Origin: Streptomyces cellostaticus
GTDB taxonomy: Bacteria; Actinomycetota; Actinomycetes; Streptomycetales; Streptomycetaceae
Reading direction: 5' to 3'
DNA: 64,000 nucleotides
NCBI RefSeq assembly: GCF_023630175.1
Contig: NZ_JALLIN010000011.1
Location: 62,001-126,000 of the forward strand
Both the position numbers and the translations under genes were made by a program. The notes under the pieces are model-generated. The model made no database searches. It saw only the letters and a list, made by a program, of their open reading frames with translations, and was not told the DNA's origin. Below, one piece after another: positions 35,979 to 45,604 of this stretch. Position 1 is the first letter of the stretch; every line of letters starts with the position of its first letter.

Positions 35979-38576
35979 GTGGACGCCGAGCTGACCAACA
36001 GGAGCCGGGACGCGATCAACGCGGCCGGCAATCGCGCAGTCACCGGGGGGCACCCGGACCTCACCCCCGCTCACCTGCTGCTGGCTCTGCTCGAGGGCCA
36101 GGACAACGAGAACATCACCGACCTGCTCGCCGCCGTCGAGGCCGACCAGGCCGCCGTACGCTCCGGCGCCGAGCGCGTGCTGGCCGGCCTGCCCAGCGTG
36201 ACCGGCTCCACCGTCGCGCCCCCGCAGCCCAACCGGGAGCTGCTCGCGGTCATCGCCGACGCCACCGAGCGCGCCAAGGCGCTCGGCGACGAGTACCTGT
36301 CCACCGAGCACCTGCTCCTCGGTATCGCCGCCAAGGGCGGCGCGGCCGGCGAGGTGCTCCAGAAGCAGGGCGCCGACGCCAGGAAGCTCGAAGAGGCCTT
36401 CACCAGGGCCAGGGGAGGACGCCGCGTGACCACCGCCGATCCCGAGGGTCAGTACAAGGCCCTGGAGAAGTTCGGCACCGACTTCACCGCCGCCGCCCGC
36501 GAGGGCCGGCTCGACCCGGTCATCGGGCGGGACCAGGAGATCCGGCGGGTCGTGCAGGTGCTGAGCCGCCGCACCAAGAACAACCCCGTCCTCATCGGTG
36601 AGCCCGGCGTCGGCAAGACCGCCGTCGTGGAGGGGCTCGCCCAGCGGATCGTGAAGGGCGACGTCCCCGAGTCGCTGAAGGACAAGCGGCTGGTGGCGCT
36701 CGACCTGGGCGCGATGGTGGCCGGCGCCAAGTACCGCGGTGAGTTCGAGGAGCGGCTGAAGTCCGTGCTCGCCGAGATCAGGGACTCCGACGGGCAGATC
36801 ATCACCTTCATCGACGAGCTGCACACCGTCGTCGGCGCCGGTGCCGGCGGCGACTCCGCCATGGACGCGGGCAACATGCTCAAGCCGATGCTGGCCCGCG
36901 GTGAGCTGCGCATGGTCGGCGCCACGACCCTGGACGAGTACCGGGAGCGGATCGAGAAGGACCCCGCCCTGGAGCGCCGCTTCCAGCAGGTGCTGGTCGC
37001 CGAGCCGACCGTCGAGGACACCATCGCCATCCTGCGCGGGCTCAAGGGCCGGTACGAGGCCCACCACAAGGTGCAGATCGCGGACAGCGCGCTGGTGGCC
37101 GCCGCCACCCTGTCCGACCGGTACATCACCTCCCGCTTCCTGCCCGACAAGGCCATCGACCTGGTCGACGAGGCGGCCTCCCGGCTGCGCATGGAGATCG
37201 ACTCCTCCCCGCTGGAGATCGACGAGCTCCAGCGCTCCGTGGACCGGCTCAAGATGGAGGAGCTGGCGATCGCCAAGGAGACCGACGCGGCCTCCCGCGA
37301 GCGCCTGGAGAAGCTGCGCCGCGACCTCGCCGACAAGGAGGAGGAACTGCGCGGCCTGACCGCCCGCTGGGAGAAGGAGAAGCAGTCCCTCAACCGGGTC
37401 GGTGAGCTGAAGGAGGGGCTGGACGACCTGCGCGGCCAGGCCGAGCGGGCCCAGCGGGACGGTGACTTCGACACCGCGGCCAAGCTGCTCTACGGCCGTA
37501 TCCCGGAGCTGGAGAAGGAGCTGGAGGCCGCCTCCGAGGCCGAGGAGGAGGTCGCCAGGGACACCATGGTCAAGGAGGAGGTCGGCTCCGACGACATCGC
37601 CGACGTCGTCGGCGCGTGGACCGGCATCCCCGCCGGGCGCCTGCTGGAGGGCGAGACGCAGAAGCTGCTGCGGATGGAGGACGAGCTGGGCCGGCGCCTG
37701 ATCGGCCAGAGCGAGGCCGTGCGGGCGGTGAGCGACGCCGTGCGGCGCTCCCGGGCCGGGATCGCCGACCCCGACCGCCCCACCGGCTCCTTCCTCTTCC
37801 TGGGCCCGACCGGTGTCGGCAAGACCGAACTGGCCAAGGCGCTCGCCGACTTCCTCTTCGACGACGAGCGGGCCATGGTCCGCATCGACATGTCGGAGTA
37901 CGGCGAGAAGCACAGCGTGGCCCGGCTGGTCGGGGCGCCCCCCGGCTACGTCGGCTACGAGGAGGGCGGCCAGCTCACCGAGGCGGTGCGGCGGCGCCCG
38001 TACAGCGTGGTGCTGCTGGACGAGGTGGAGAAGGCCCACCCCGAGGTCTTCGACATCCTGCTGCAGGTGCTGGACGACGGCCGCCTGACGGACGGCCAGG
38101 GGCGCACGGTCGACTTCCGCAACACCATCCTGGTGCTCACCTCCAACCTGGGCAGCCAGTTCCTGGTCGACCCGGTGAGCAGCGAGGCCGAGAAGCGGGA
38201 GCAGGTGCTGGAGGTCGTACGGGCCTCCTTCAAGCCCGAGTTCCTCAACCGGCTCGACGACCTGGTGGTCTTCACGGCGCTGACCAAGGCCGAGCTGGAG
38301 CGGATCGCGGGGCTCCAGATCGACCGGCTGGCCGGGCGGCTGGCCGAGCGCCGGCTCACCCTGGACGTCACGCCCGAGGCTCTCGCCTGGCTCGCCGAGG
38401 AGGGCCTGGACCCGGCCTACGGCGCCCGCCCGCTGCGCCGGCTCGTGCAGACCACGATCGGCGACCGCCTCGCCAGGGAGATCCTCTCCGGCGAGGTCAA
38501 GGACGGCGACACGGTCCGGGTGGACCGCTTCGAGGGGGGCCTGGTCGTGGGCCCGGTCACGGGCAGGACGCTCTGA
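35979..38576 (+). CDS. clpB: Disaggregase chaperone ClpB
   Basis: GTG 35979 behind GAGGAGGAGAA gives 865 aa, the normal length. It rescues aggregated proteins with DnaK. The N-terminal Clp repeat domain contains [19 protein letters not shown] and [16 protein letters not shown] domain 1 has [15 protein letters not shown]. The long coiled-coil middle domain runs through about 400-530 ([18 protein letters not shown]). AAA domain 2 has [20 protein letters not shown] and Walker [22 protein letters not shown] site upstream links it to HspR. Confidence 0.98.
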   Translation: MDAELTNRSRDAINAAGNRAVTGGHPDLTPAHLLLALLEGQDNENITDLLAAVEADQAAVRSGAERVLAGLPSVTGSTVAPPQPNRELLAVIADATERAKALGDEYLSTEHLLLGIAAKGGAAGEVLQKQGADARKLEEAFTRARGGRRVTTADPEGQYKALEKFGTDFTAAAREGRLDPVIGRDQEIRRVVQVLSRRTKNNPVLIGEPGVGKTAVVEGLAQRIVKGDVPESLKDKRLVALDLGAMVAGAKYRGEFEERLKSVLAEIRDSDGQIITFIDELHTVVGAGAGGDSAMDAGNMLKPMLARGELRMVGATTLDEYRERIEKDPALERRFQQVLVAEPTVEDTIAILRGLKGRYEAHHKVQIADSALVAAATLSDRYITSRFLPDKAIDLVDEAASRLRMEIDSSPLEIDELQRSVDRLKMEELAIAKETDAASRERLEKLRRDLADKEEELRGLTARWEKEKQSLNRVGELKEGLDDLRGQAERAQRDGDFDTAAKLLYGRIPELEKELEAASEAEEEVARDTMVKEEVGSDDIADVVGAWTGIPAGRLLEGETQKLLRMEDELGRRLIGQSEAVRAVSDAVRRSRAGIADPDRPTGSFLFLGPTGVGKTELAKALADFLFDDERAMVRIDMSEYGEKHSVARLVGAPPGYVGYEEGGQLTEAVRRRPYSVVLLDEVEKAHPEVFDILLQVLDDGRLTDGQGRTVDFRNTILVLTSNLGSQFLVDPVSSEAEKREQVLEVVRASFKPEFLNRLDDLVVFTALTKAELERIAGLQIDRLAGRLAERRLTLDVTPEALAWLAEEGLDPAYGARPLRRLVQTTIGDRLAREILSGEVKDGDTVRVDRFEGGLVVGPVTGRTL

Positions 38577-38583
38577 CGCGAGC

Positions 38584-38632
38584 GGCGGTGCGACCTGGCG
38601 GCGGGGGCCGCCGCCCCCCAGGTCGCACCGCC
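38584..38632 (+). terminator. Terminator of clpB
   Basis: A perfect 15-bp stem (38584-38598 with 38618-38632) with a GC-rich loop begins 8 bp after the clpB stop. Confidence 0.85.
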
Positions 38633-38757
38633 CCTGCCGCACGGGCCGCCCGGTCCGGCGGATCATGTCAGCCCTGGGCTGACAGGCCGCGTCGGGGCTT
38701 GCCACCCCCCTCCCCGCATGGGGGAGGATGGCGGGATCCAATGAAGGGAAAATCACG

Positions 38758-39288
38758 GTGAGCATCGACCCGTCCTCGATTCCGAACTTCGGGGGCCAGC
38801 CCGAACCGCAGCCCCAGGGACCGGTGGGCCCCGTCGTCCCGGATCAGGACCTCGTGAAGCAGCTCCTCGACCAGATGGAGCTGAAGTACGTCGTCGACGA
38901 GGAGGGAGACCTCGCGGCGCCCTGGGAGCAGTTCCGCACGTACTTCATGTTCCGCGGGGAGGATGAGCAGGCGGTCTTCTCGGTGCGGACCTTCTACGAC
39001 CGCCCCCACCAGATCGACGAGAAGCCGCAGCTCCTGGAGTCGGTCGACGACTGGAACCGCCGCACGCTGTGGCCCAAGGTGTACACCCACACCCACGACG
39101 ACGGCACCGTCCGCCTCATCGGCGAGGCGCAGATGCTGGTCGGCACCGGTGTCGACCTCAACCACTTCGTCTCCTCCACGGTGAGCTGGGTGCGGGCCGC
39201 GATCGAGTTCGACAAGTGGCTGGTGGAGCAGCTCGGCCTGGAAGAGGACGTCAACGAGGCGGAGAAGCCCGAGGACGACGGGGAGTAA
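38758..39288 (+). CDS. YbjN-domain protein
   Basis: GTG 38758 is preferred (AAGGGA 9 bp upstream), giving 176 aa; ATG 38728 is also open. The protein matches YbjN-type sensory/chaperone-like proteins: LVKQLLDQMELKYVVDEEGDLAAPWEQFRTYFMFRGE, YDRPHQIDEKPQLLESVDDWNRRTLWPKVYTH and EAQMLVGTGVDLNHFVSSTVSWVRAAIEFD. The tail is acidic. Function is unknown; it is a stable core gene and marks the left edge of the accessory region. Confidence 0.85.
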   Translation: MSIDPSSIPNFGGQPEPQPQGPVGPVVPDQDLVKQLLDQMELKYVVDEEGDLAAPWEQFRTYFMFRGEDEQAVFSVRTFYDRPHQIDEKPQLLESVDDWNRRTLWPKVYTHTHDDGTVRLIGEAQMLVGTGVDLNHFVSSTVSWVRAAIEFDKWLVEQLGLEEDVNEAEKPEDDGE

Positions 39289-39333
39289 CCCCGCCCCGGC
39301 CGGTCCGGGGGCCGCGACCCCCGGACCCCGCCC

Positions 39334-39500
39334 TCAGACGCGCCGCGGCCGCTCCGCCGCTTCCCGCGGCACCTCCGCGCGGGCCGCGGGAGCGAACCGC
39401 GCTCACGGCGGCCCCCGCCTCGCGGTCGTCGTGGACCACCGCGTCGGGGACGGCCGCCACGCCCGCCCGCTGCGGCGGCGCACGGCAGAAGGCGAAACCG
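39334..39500 (-). pseudogene. dapC 3' fragment 1 (degenerate, C-terminal part only)
   Basis: Read on the minus strand, this stretch aligns with the last part of the intact aminotransferase at 56937-58118. It contains GFAFCR, then a changed RAGVAAVPDAVVHDDREAG where the intact gene has RAGVVAIPNAVFYDHREAG, and a stop near 39334. The upstream part is deleted and joins directly to a Uma2 remnant. It is the most decayed and probably oldest of the displaced copies. Confidence 0.8.
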
Positions 39501-39509
39501 CCGTTCGCG

Positions 39510-39609
39510 CGGCACGGGCAAGCTCCCCGTCCCCCCGGCCGACGGTCGCGCCCTCACCCTGGACCTCGACGCACTTCCGCGCCCGGAGCCCGAGGCGGAC
39601 ACCCGCTGA
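39510..39609 (+). pseudogene. Uma2 3' fragment
   Basis: GKLPVPPADGRALTLDLDAL and PRPEPEADTR followed by a stop match the end of the Uma2 gene at 49143-49694 (GKLPIPLADGRTFTLDLDEL, PRPEPEEGDR). Only about 32 codons remain. It abuts dapC fragment 1 in the same relative order as fragment 3 and the Uma2 at 49 kb, so an internal deletion in a similar module explains it. Confidence 0.8.
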
Positions 39610-39649
39610 CGAAGGGCTCCCGGTGCGGCCGAGCCGTCGGCGGAACAGG

Positions 39650-39946
39650 GCTGTACCGGATTCTGTCCGCCGCCAGGCCACGCCACCCGTCCAGGACGAT
39701 CCCGAACCCATCGCGCGCGGGTCCCCGGGGGTGTTCACCCGGGACATCACCCGGCTGCCCGGCCCGGCCAAAGGCTTCTGGTTCCACGCGTGCGCGATCA
39801 TCGGCATCGTCAGCCGCTACATCGTCCAGACATCGTCCAGCACACCGTCGTACTCGCCGAAAACGGCCGAACGGGCCGAGGAACCGATCCGTGAGACCGT
39901 TTCACGCAACGGCAGCATCGTGCCCCACACGGTCCATATGGTGGTG
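39650..39946 (+). pseudogene. Remnant of an IS3-family transposase (OrfB)
   Basis: The plus strand encodes a broken rve-type integrase core: LYRIL in one frame, then a frame change to RRQATPPVQDDPEPIARGSP, GVFTRDITRLPGPAKG (D-I-T catalytic strand), IIGIVSRYIV and TAERAEEPIRETVSRNGSIV-PHTVH. These match conserved OrfB segments of IS3-family elements. Both ends are missing and at least one frameshift is present, so it is inactive. Confidence 0.75.
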
Positions 39947-40019
39947 TTTCCTGCTCCACATGGGAGCAGCAACCGGCTCCCCCCCCCACCTTGTCCAACC
40001 GCTGCTCCGGAGCGCCCGG

Positions 40020-40715
40020 ATGAGTGAAGATGACACAGTCCCCGTCGCACTCAGCTCTCTGGTCATCGTGGCCAATGGCTACGTGGATGCCTATCTGTAC
40101 ATGGCGCACGGTGGCGTCTTCGCGGGAGCACAGACGGGGAATCTGGTCCTGTTCTGTGTCGACCTGGCCCAGCCTCGATCCCACGGATCCCTTGCGCACC
40201 TGTGGCCCATGATGGCGTTCGTCGCGGGCGTCGTCGTAGCCGAGTCGTTCCGTGGCGCCTCGACGCAAGGCAATCGAGTGGTCCGCTGTCCGTTGCTGTA
40301 CGCCCTCGCCCTCGAAACCGCGGTGCTGACCGTGATCGGACTGGCGTCCGGGGGCATTCCGCAGACCGCAATCACCACATCCGTCGGATTCGTCGTCGCA
40401 CTCCAGGTCGTCTTCTTCCAGATGGTCAGACCAGCCGCCTTCCTCACGGTCGCCATGACCGGGAACCTGACAAGGGTCACCGGCGCGGCGCTGACCGCAC
40501 GCCGTACCCGGAGCCGGTCCGACCTACGTCTCGCGGTCCTGTACGCGTCAGTCATCCTGTCCTTCGGCGCGGGTGCCGCGATCGGCGCGCTGGTCACCGC
40601 TGCCATGGGAACACGGTCCTCACTGGTGGCCGCGGGGCTCTTCGCGGTGTCCTGGACGTCGCTCCTCGTGATGGTCCCCGGCAGGACGAGGTCCTCGGAC
40701 GGCACCGGCACATGA
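40020..40715 (+). CDS. DUF1275 (YoaK-type) membrane protein
   Basis: ATG 40020 with GGAGCG upstream gives 231 aa. Six hydrophobic helices and the family motifs LVIVANGYVDAYLYMAHGGVFAGAQTGNLVLF, VALQVVFFQMVRPAAFLTVAMTGNLTRVTGA and ASVILSFGAGAAIGALVTAAMG identify DUF1275. The family's function is unknown. It sits between two dapC fragments, so it is cargo of the accessory region. Confidence 0.85.
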   Translation: MSEDDTVPVALSSLVIVANGYVDAYLYMAHGGVFAGAQTGNLVLFCVDLAQPRSHGSLAHLWPMMAFVAGVVVAESFRGASTQGNRVVRCPLLYALALETAVLTVIGLASGGIPQTAITTSVGFVVALQVVFFQMVRPAAFLTVAMTGNLTRVTGAALTARRTRSRSDLRLAVLYASVILSFGAGAAIGALVTAAMGTRSSLVAAGLFAVSWTSLLVMVPGRTRSSDGTGT

Positions 40716-40924
40716 CGAAGCAACCGAGGGCCCGGAACGCGCGACACCGGGTGGTGGGAGGGATCGAGACGGCAACGCGAAGCACACGGCCTGACGCTCG
40801 GGGGCGCGGGCGAGATGGCGGGCCGGGGCCTTCCGTGCGGCCTGCCGCACCGCCGCCGCCCTTTCGCGAGGCAACCGAGGTTGTCGCGTCTCAGCAGATC
40901 GTGAAGTACGTGAGCGGGGATGGG

Positions 40925-41089
40925 TCGTGCGGGGAGGTTGTCGAAGTACGAGTCGGGCAGGCGCAGCGCCTCGGCGATCGCGTACTGGAAGGGACCGGAC
41001 GCCACGTAGGTCAGGAACTGCTTCGCCGACCGCACGGCGGCGACCAGCGCCGCTGTGGAGGTGACCCAGGCGAATCCCTGTTCGTACAC
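40925..41089 (-). pseudogene. dapC 3' fragment 2 (N-terminal part of the displaced segment)
   Basis: GTG 41089 opens VYEQGFAWVTSTAALVAAVR, SAKQFLTYVASGPFQYAIAE and ALRLPDSYF, matching residues about 250-300 of the intact aminotransferase (GWVTGAPGLVAAVRSVKQYL). The match stops near 40925 and the remaining 3' part is lost. The upstream bases carry the shared scar sequence. Confidence 0.88.
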
Positions 41090-41096
41090 CTATTTG
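41075..41096. other. Attachment-scar sequence beside fragment 2
   Basis: At the breakpoint the dapC match ends and cctgttcgtacacctatt follows. It aligns with equivalent bases beside fragments 3, 4 and 6. Confidence 0.65.
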
Positions 41097-41109
41097 CTTG
41101 CGGCGCGGA

Positions 41110-42423
41110 TCAGGTGGTGAGGAGAGCGGTCAGGACGACGGCGGGATCGGCGTCAGGCGGTCCGGCCGGCCACCAGGTGCCCTGGTCCTTGGTGTACGGA
41201 TACCACAGTCCGTCCCGGCCCAGGCGCAGTTGGGCGTCGCGGCCCTCGACGGTCCAGCGGTTGCGCCAGGAACGGAGCCGGGGCGGTCTGCCGTCGGCCC
41301 AGTCCGCTCGCAGCGCCTCGCGGTCGCGCTCCAGACGGGAGGCGGGCGGGGTCCAGGGGCTTTCCAGTACGTCCAGGGATGCGGCGCCGCCGTGCCGCCA
41401 CGCGCGGGTGGCGGCGGCGAGGTCGCGGGGGGTGCGGCCGCAGTTCGAGGCGATCCGGGCGAAGACCTCCAGGGTGGGGTGAGCGGCGGCGAAGCGGACG
41501 GCGTCCTGCCAATCGGTGAGCGGGACGGGCGGCACCGTGTCGGCATGCCGCGCGCCAAGGGCTCCGGCGAGCAGATGGTGGGCACGCGTCGCGGCATCGG
41601 CGGCGAGCAGTTCGAGCGCGGCAGGGTCCACGCCGGGCGCCGGGACGGCCGAGTCCACCAGCGCGGGGCCGCGGCCGGCCCGGTCGGGCAGCGGGGGCGG
41701 GGCGGGCAGGGACGGCAGGTCGGCGCGTGCGGCGAAGGCGGGCCCTGCCAGATCGCCGGTCCGGGCCGGGGACCCGTCCGGGTCCGCTCCTGCCGTTGCC
41801 GCGGACACTGCGGCTTCGGCGGAGGCGCGAGCGGTGTTGCGGCGGCCGAGCTCGTCCATCAGCTCCCGCTCGCCGCGACCCCGCAGGAGCAGCAGTACGA
41901 AGGGGTCGCGGTCCAGGAGCCGGGCGACCTGGTAGCAGAGGGCGGCGGCGTGTTTGCAGGGGTAGCCCCAGTCAGGGCAGCTGCACTCGGGGTCGAGGTC
42001 CCGGGGGCCGGGCAGCAGCGGGACGCCGGCGGCCTCGGCGTCGTCGGCGAGCCCGGCGGGCATCTCGCCGTCCAGCAGCGCGGCGATGTTGGCGGCCCGC
42101 TCGGCGATCATGTCGAGCAGTCGGTCCCACTGCCGGTCCGTCAGCTGCTCGACCTGGACCGTGGAGCGGTACGGGGTGCGGCGGCTGCCCTGCACCGGGG
42201 CGGCGGCCGAGCCGGGGGCGACGGTGACCGGTCCGACCGCGCCGCCGCGCGCGTAGGTCCGGCCGCGCGAGAGGCGGCCGGAGTCCAGGGAGGACTCCTC
42301 CAGGGAGCGCAGCCATGCGCGGCCCCACCAGGAGGCGGCGAAGGGCGCGCGGCCGCCCTTGGCCGGCGGGAGTGCGTCGAAGGTGCGCGCGGCTTCCCTC
42401 TGAGCCGGGGTGCGTCGGCTCAT
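41110..42423 (-). CDS. SWIM zinc-finger protein, partner of the SNF2 helicase
   Basis: ATG 42423 overlaps the helicase stop (ATGA). The 437-aa protein opens with FAASWWGRAWLRSLEESSLDSGRLSRGRTYARGGAV, typical of the family. It has the SWIM motif ECSCPDWGYPCKHAAALCY (CxC...CxH) at about residues 185-203. Such proteins are regularly paired with SNF2/SWI2-type helicases in actinobacteria, and coupling here supports a complex acting on DNA or nucleoprotein. The role is unknown; DNA repair or defence is possible. Confidence 0.88.
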   Translation of the reverse strand: MSRRTPAQREAARTFDALPPAKGGRAPFAASWWGRAWLRSLEESSLDSGRLSRGRTYARGGAVGPVTVAPGSAAAPVQGSRRTPYRSTVQVEQLTDRQWDRLLDMIAERAANIAALLDGEMPAGLADDAEAAGVPLLPGPRDLDPECSCPDWGYPCKHAAALCYQVARLLDRDPFVLLLLRGRGERELMDELGRRNTARASAEAAVSAATAGADPDGSPARTGDLAGPAFAARADLPSLPAPPPLPDRAGRGPALVDSAVPAPGVDPAALELLAADAATRAHHLLAGALGARHADTVPPVPLTDWQDAVRFAAAHPTLEVFARIASNCGRTPRDLAAATRAWRHGGAASLDVLESPWTPPASRLERDREALRADWADGRPPRLRSWRNRWTVEGRDAQLRLGRDGLWYPYTKDQGTWWPAGPPDADPAVVLTALLTT

Positions 42424-45362
42424 CGTCCCTTCCTTCGCAGCGTGACCAGTTCGGCCAGCTCGCTGTCGCTCAGCTCGCTGAAGGCCGCCTCGCCCGAGCC
42501 GAGCACCGAGTCGGCCAGTTCCCGCTTCTGTCGGAGCATCTCGGCGACCCGGTCCTCCACGGTGCCTTCGGCGATCAGCTTGTGCACCTGGACCGGCTGG
42601 GTCTGTCCGATCCGGTAGGCGCGGTCGGTGGCCTGGTCCTCCACGGCCGGGTTCCACCAGCGGTCGTAGTGGATGACGTGACCGGCCCTGGTCAGGTTGA
42701 GTCCGGTACCGGCGGCCTTGAGGGACAGCAGGAACACCTTCTTCTCGCCGGTCTGGAAGGCGTCGACCATCTCCTCGCGGCGTTTGACCGTGGTGCCTCC
42801 GTGCAGGAACAGGGTGCCCACGCCGCGGTCGGCCAGGTGGCGCTCGATCAGCGCGCCCATGGCCACGTACTGGGTGAAGACCAAAGCCGACCCGTCCTCG
42901 GCCAGGACGGTGTCCAGGAGTTCGTCCAAGAGTTCCAGCTTCCCCGAGCGGCCCGGGAGCCTGGCGCCCGCGGGCTCCTTCAGGAACTGCGCGGGGTGGT
43001 TGCAGACCTGTTTCAGGCCGGTGAGCAGCTTCATCACCAGGCCGCGCCGCGCCATGCCCTGCTTGTCCTCGATCTCGGCCATGAGCTCGCGCACCAGCGC
43101 CTCATACAGCGAGACCTGCTCCTTCGTCAGGGATACCGGCTGGTCGGTCTCGGTCTTGGGCGGCAGTTCGGGCGCGATGCCCGGGTCGGACTTGCGCCGG
43201 CGCAGCAGGAAGGGGCGGACCAGCGCGGCCAGCCGCCGGGCGGCCTGTTCGTCGCGGTCGCCCTCGACAGCCGTGGCGTAGCGGTCACGGAAGGAGGTGA
43301 GCGTGCCGAGCAGGCCGGGGGTGGTCCAGTCGAGCAGTGCCCACAGTTCGGACAGGTTGTTCTCGACCGGGGTGCCGGTCAGTGCGACCCGTCCCCGGGA
43401 GGGGATCCGGCGCAGGGCCTGGGCGGTGACCGCGTGCGGGTTCTTGACGTGCTGAGCCTCGTCGGCGACGAGCAGGCTCCAGAGCTGCCCGGTGAGGCGT
43501 TCGGTGTCGCGGCGCATGGTCCCGTAGGTGGTCAGGACGAAGCCGCCGTCCGCACCGCCGTCGAGGCCGGCCAGGTCGCGGCCGGGACCGTGGAAGCGGC
43601 GCACGGGGGTGGCCGGTGCGAAGCGCCGGATCTCACGCTCCCAGTTGCCGAGCAGCGAGGCGGGGCAGACCACCAGGGTCGGTCCGGCGGTGATCTTCCG
43701 CTCCTGGCGGCGCAGGTGGAGAGCGATCAGGGTCACGGTCTTGCCCAGGCCCATGTCGTCGGCGAGGCAGCCGCCCAGGCCGAGCGAGGTCATCCGGTGC
43801 AGCCAGTTCAGGCCGCGCAGCTGATAGTCGCGCAGGGTTGCGGCCAGGGCTTTCGGCGGCCCCTGGGGCTCGCGCGCGGCGCGGGCCTCGGGGTCGGCGA
43901 TCCGGGAGCGCAGTTCCTCCAGTAGACCGGTGGCGGTGACCGCCACCGGCTCGCCGTCCACCTCGACACTGCCGGTCAGCGCGGCGCCCAGGGCGTCGAT
44001 CGCGGTGAGCGAGACCGCCCTGGACTGTCTGGTCCGTCGCAGCCGGCGGACCAGCTTCGGGTCCACGACCACCCACTGGTCGCGCAGCCGAACGATCGGC
44101 CGGTGTGCCTGGACCAGCCGTTCCAGTTCCTCCTCGGTGAGTTCCCGGTCTCCGAGGGCGACCCGCCAGCGGAAGTCCAGCAGGCCGCCGGAGGACAGGA
44201 ACGACTCGGCCGCGGACTGCGTTCCCTTGCGGTGTACGGGTTCCAGGACGCCGGAGGCCGTCAGCTCGCGTACCAGCTCCTTGGGCCAGTGCACGGCGAC
44301 CCCGGCGGCGGCAAGGCTTTCCGCCGCGTCGCCCAGCAGCGCCTGGGCCTCCTCGTCGGACAGCTCCAGGCGGGCCGGGGCGGCGGAGTCCAGCAGCCGT
44401 CCGGCCGGGGGCCAGGCGCGGGCGGCCCGGCGCAGCGTCAGCAGCGTGTCCACCCGGGCCCGTGGGCCGAACAGTTCGGGGGCGGTGGCCCTGCCGGACC
44501 ACAGGTCCGCGGCGTCGGCGAGAACCGTGGGATCGGCCAGGCTGCGCAGTTGGACCACGGCCCGGAAGGAGTCCGCGCGGCCCAGCTCCAGCCGCAGCGA
44601 GACAGCCAGCCCCGCGTCGCGGCCGGCGGCGACCTCCGCCGCCCACGCCCGCTGCTCGGGCACGGACTGCGGGGCGCGCGCCGCGAACGCCGCCCCGCCG
44701 GTCACCTGGCGGGCGGCGGGAGGGCGGGCGAGGGAATCGGCCAGGGAGTCCAGGAAGGCCCGCAGCAGCGGCTGGGCCGCCGGAAGCACGAGGGGGGAAA
44801 GGCCGGGCACCGCGACCGCGCGGGCCTCGGGAGGCATGGCGGCTGCCAGGGAGCTCAGCCGCTCGTGGTCCTCGGTGTTCAGCGGGCCGACCCGCCACGC
44901 GTCGAAGCCTTCCGGTGACACCCCTGGAAGCACCCGGCCGCGGGCGACCAGAGCCAGACCGAGCAGGGCCGCGGCACCCCAGAACGCTGTACTGGCCGAC
45001 GCCCGCCCGCTGCCTTCGGTACCGAGCACCCGGCAGCGGGTCAGCAGCGGCAGCGCCTGCTCCACCGGCAGCAGTACGGCGACCACCCTGGACCGGCGTA
45101 CGGACGAGCCGTGCGGGCGGACCACGGTGAGTTCCCCGGGTTCCACCCCCAGGTCCGGCGGCTCACCGCCGGGCGTCCAGAACGCCACCCGTCCCGACCG
45201 GGGCGGATCCGCGGGAAGGAACACCGCCTCGCCTGCGGCGAACTCCGGCAACCGGGCGGACAGATGCTCCTGGTTCGGAATCGCCGACTCGGTCGCAGCC
45301 GGCCCGCCGGATCCGGCCGTGCGGGGGGCAGCGGACTCTGCCGACGCATAGACCTTCGCCAC
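42420..45362 (-). CDS. SNF2-family DEAD/DEAH helicase
   Basis: GTG 45362 (GGAG 8 bp upstream) gives 980 aa. The C-terminal two-thirds is a complete SNF2 ATPase: GGCLADDMGLGKTVTLIAL (Walker A), TLVVCPASLLGNWERE, LLVADEAQHVKNP (motif II DEAQ), ALTGTPVENNLSELWALLD, ALVFTQYVAMGALIERHL and GTGLNLTRAGHVIHYDRWWNPAVEDQATDRAYRIGQ. The N-terminus has the SNF2 helicase-associated (HepA/SNF2_assoc) region. It translocates on double-stranded DNA. It is translationally coupled to the SWIM protein. Confidence 0.92.
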   Translation of the reverse strand: MAKVYASAESAAPRTAGSGGPAATESAIPNQEHLSARLPEFAAGEAVFLPADPPRSGRVAFWTPGGEPPDLGVEPGELTVVRPHGSSVRRSRVVAVLLPVEQALPLLTRCRVLGTEGSGRASASTAFWGAAALLGLALVARGRVLPGVSPEGFDAWRVGPLNTEDHERLSSLAAAMPPEARAVAVPGLSPLVLPAAQPLLRAFLDSLADSLARPPAARQVTGGAAFAARAPQSVPEQRAWAAEVAAGRDAGLAVSLRLELGRADSFRAVVQLRSLADPTVLADAADLWSGRATAPELFGPRARVDTLLTLRRAARAWPPAGRLLDSAAPARLELSDEEAQALLGDAAESLAAAGVAVHWPKELVRELTASGVLEPVHRKGTQSAAESFLSSGGLLDFRWRVALGDRELTEEELERLVQAHRPIVRLRDQWVVVDPKLVRRLRRTRQSRAVSLTAIDALGAALTGSVEVDGEPVAVTATGLLEELRSRIADPEARAAREPQGPPKALAATLRDYQLRGLNWLHRMTSLGLGGCLADDMGLGKTVTLIALHLRRQERKITAGPTLVVCPASLLGNWEREIRRFAPATPVRRFHGPGRDLAGLDGGADGGFVLTTYGTMRRDTERLTGQLWSLLVADEAQHVKNPHAVTAQALRRIPSRGRVALTGTPVENNLSELWALLDWTTPGLLGTLTSFRDRYATAVEGDRDEQAARRLAALVRPFLLRRRKSDPGIAPELPPKTETDQPVSLTKEQVSLYEALVRELMAEIEDKQGMARRGLVMKLLTGLKQVCNHPAQFLKEPAGARLPGRSGKLELLDELLDTVLAEDGSALVFTQYVAMGALIERHLADRGVGTLFLHGGTTVKRREEMVDAFQTGEKKVFLLSLKAAGTGLNLTRAGHVIHYDRWWNPAVEDQATDRAYRIGQTQPVQVHKLIAEGTVEDRVAEMLRQKRELADSVLGSGEAAFSELSDSELAELVTLRRKGR

Positions 45363-45604
45363 TACGCCCACTCCTGGCACACGTTCCTGCAACTCTTCGG
45401 GAGGGTGCGAGTCCCCCGCGCGCCCTCGGTGGGGCAAGGCTATCCGCGTGGGCGGACAGGGCGTGTCAAGAATGGCTTCGCCCACTCAGCGGAATGCGGA
45501 AAGATGCCATCAGCAGCCACCACGGACGGCTGCGACACCTATGCGGTCGCGGCCCCGTACCGGTGCCGGAAGCCGCCACCGCCTCAATCAAGGAAACCCT
45601 CGCC

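Noticed and set aside
36449..38765. Long antisense frames opposite clpB (and likewise opposite dnaK and the EtfD-like gene)
   Set aside because: Long antisense frames are normal in high-GC genes; composition is serine/arginine or glycine/valine biased with no recognisable domain.
39069..40715. A 548-aa plus-strand gene from YbjN into DUF1275
   Set aside because: The frame runs through other genes, an IS3 remnant and Uma2 debris; only the part from 40020 is a coherent protein.
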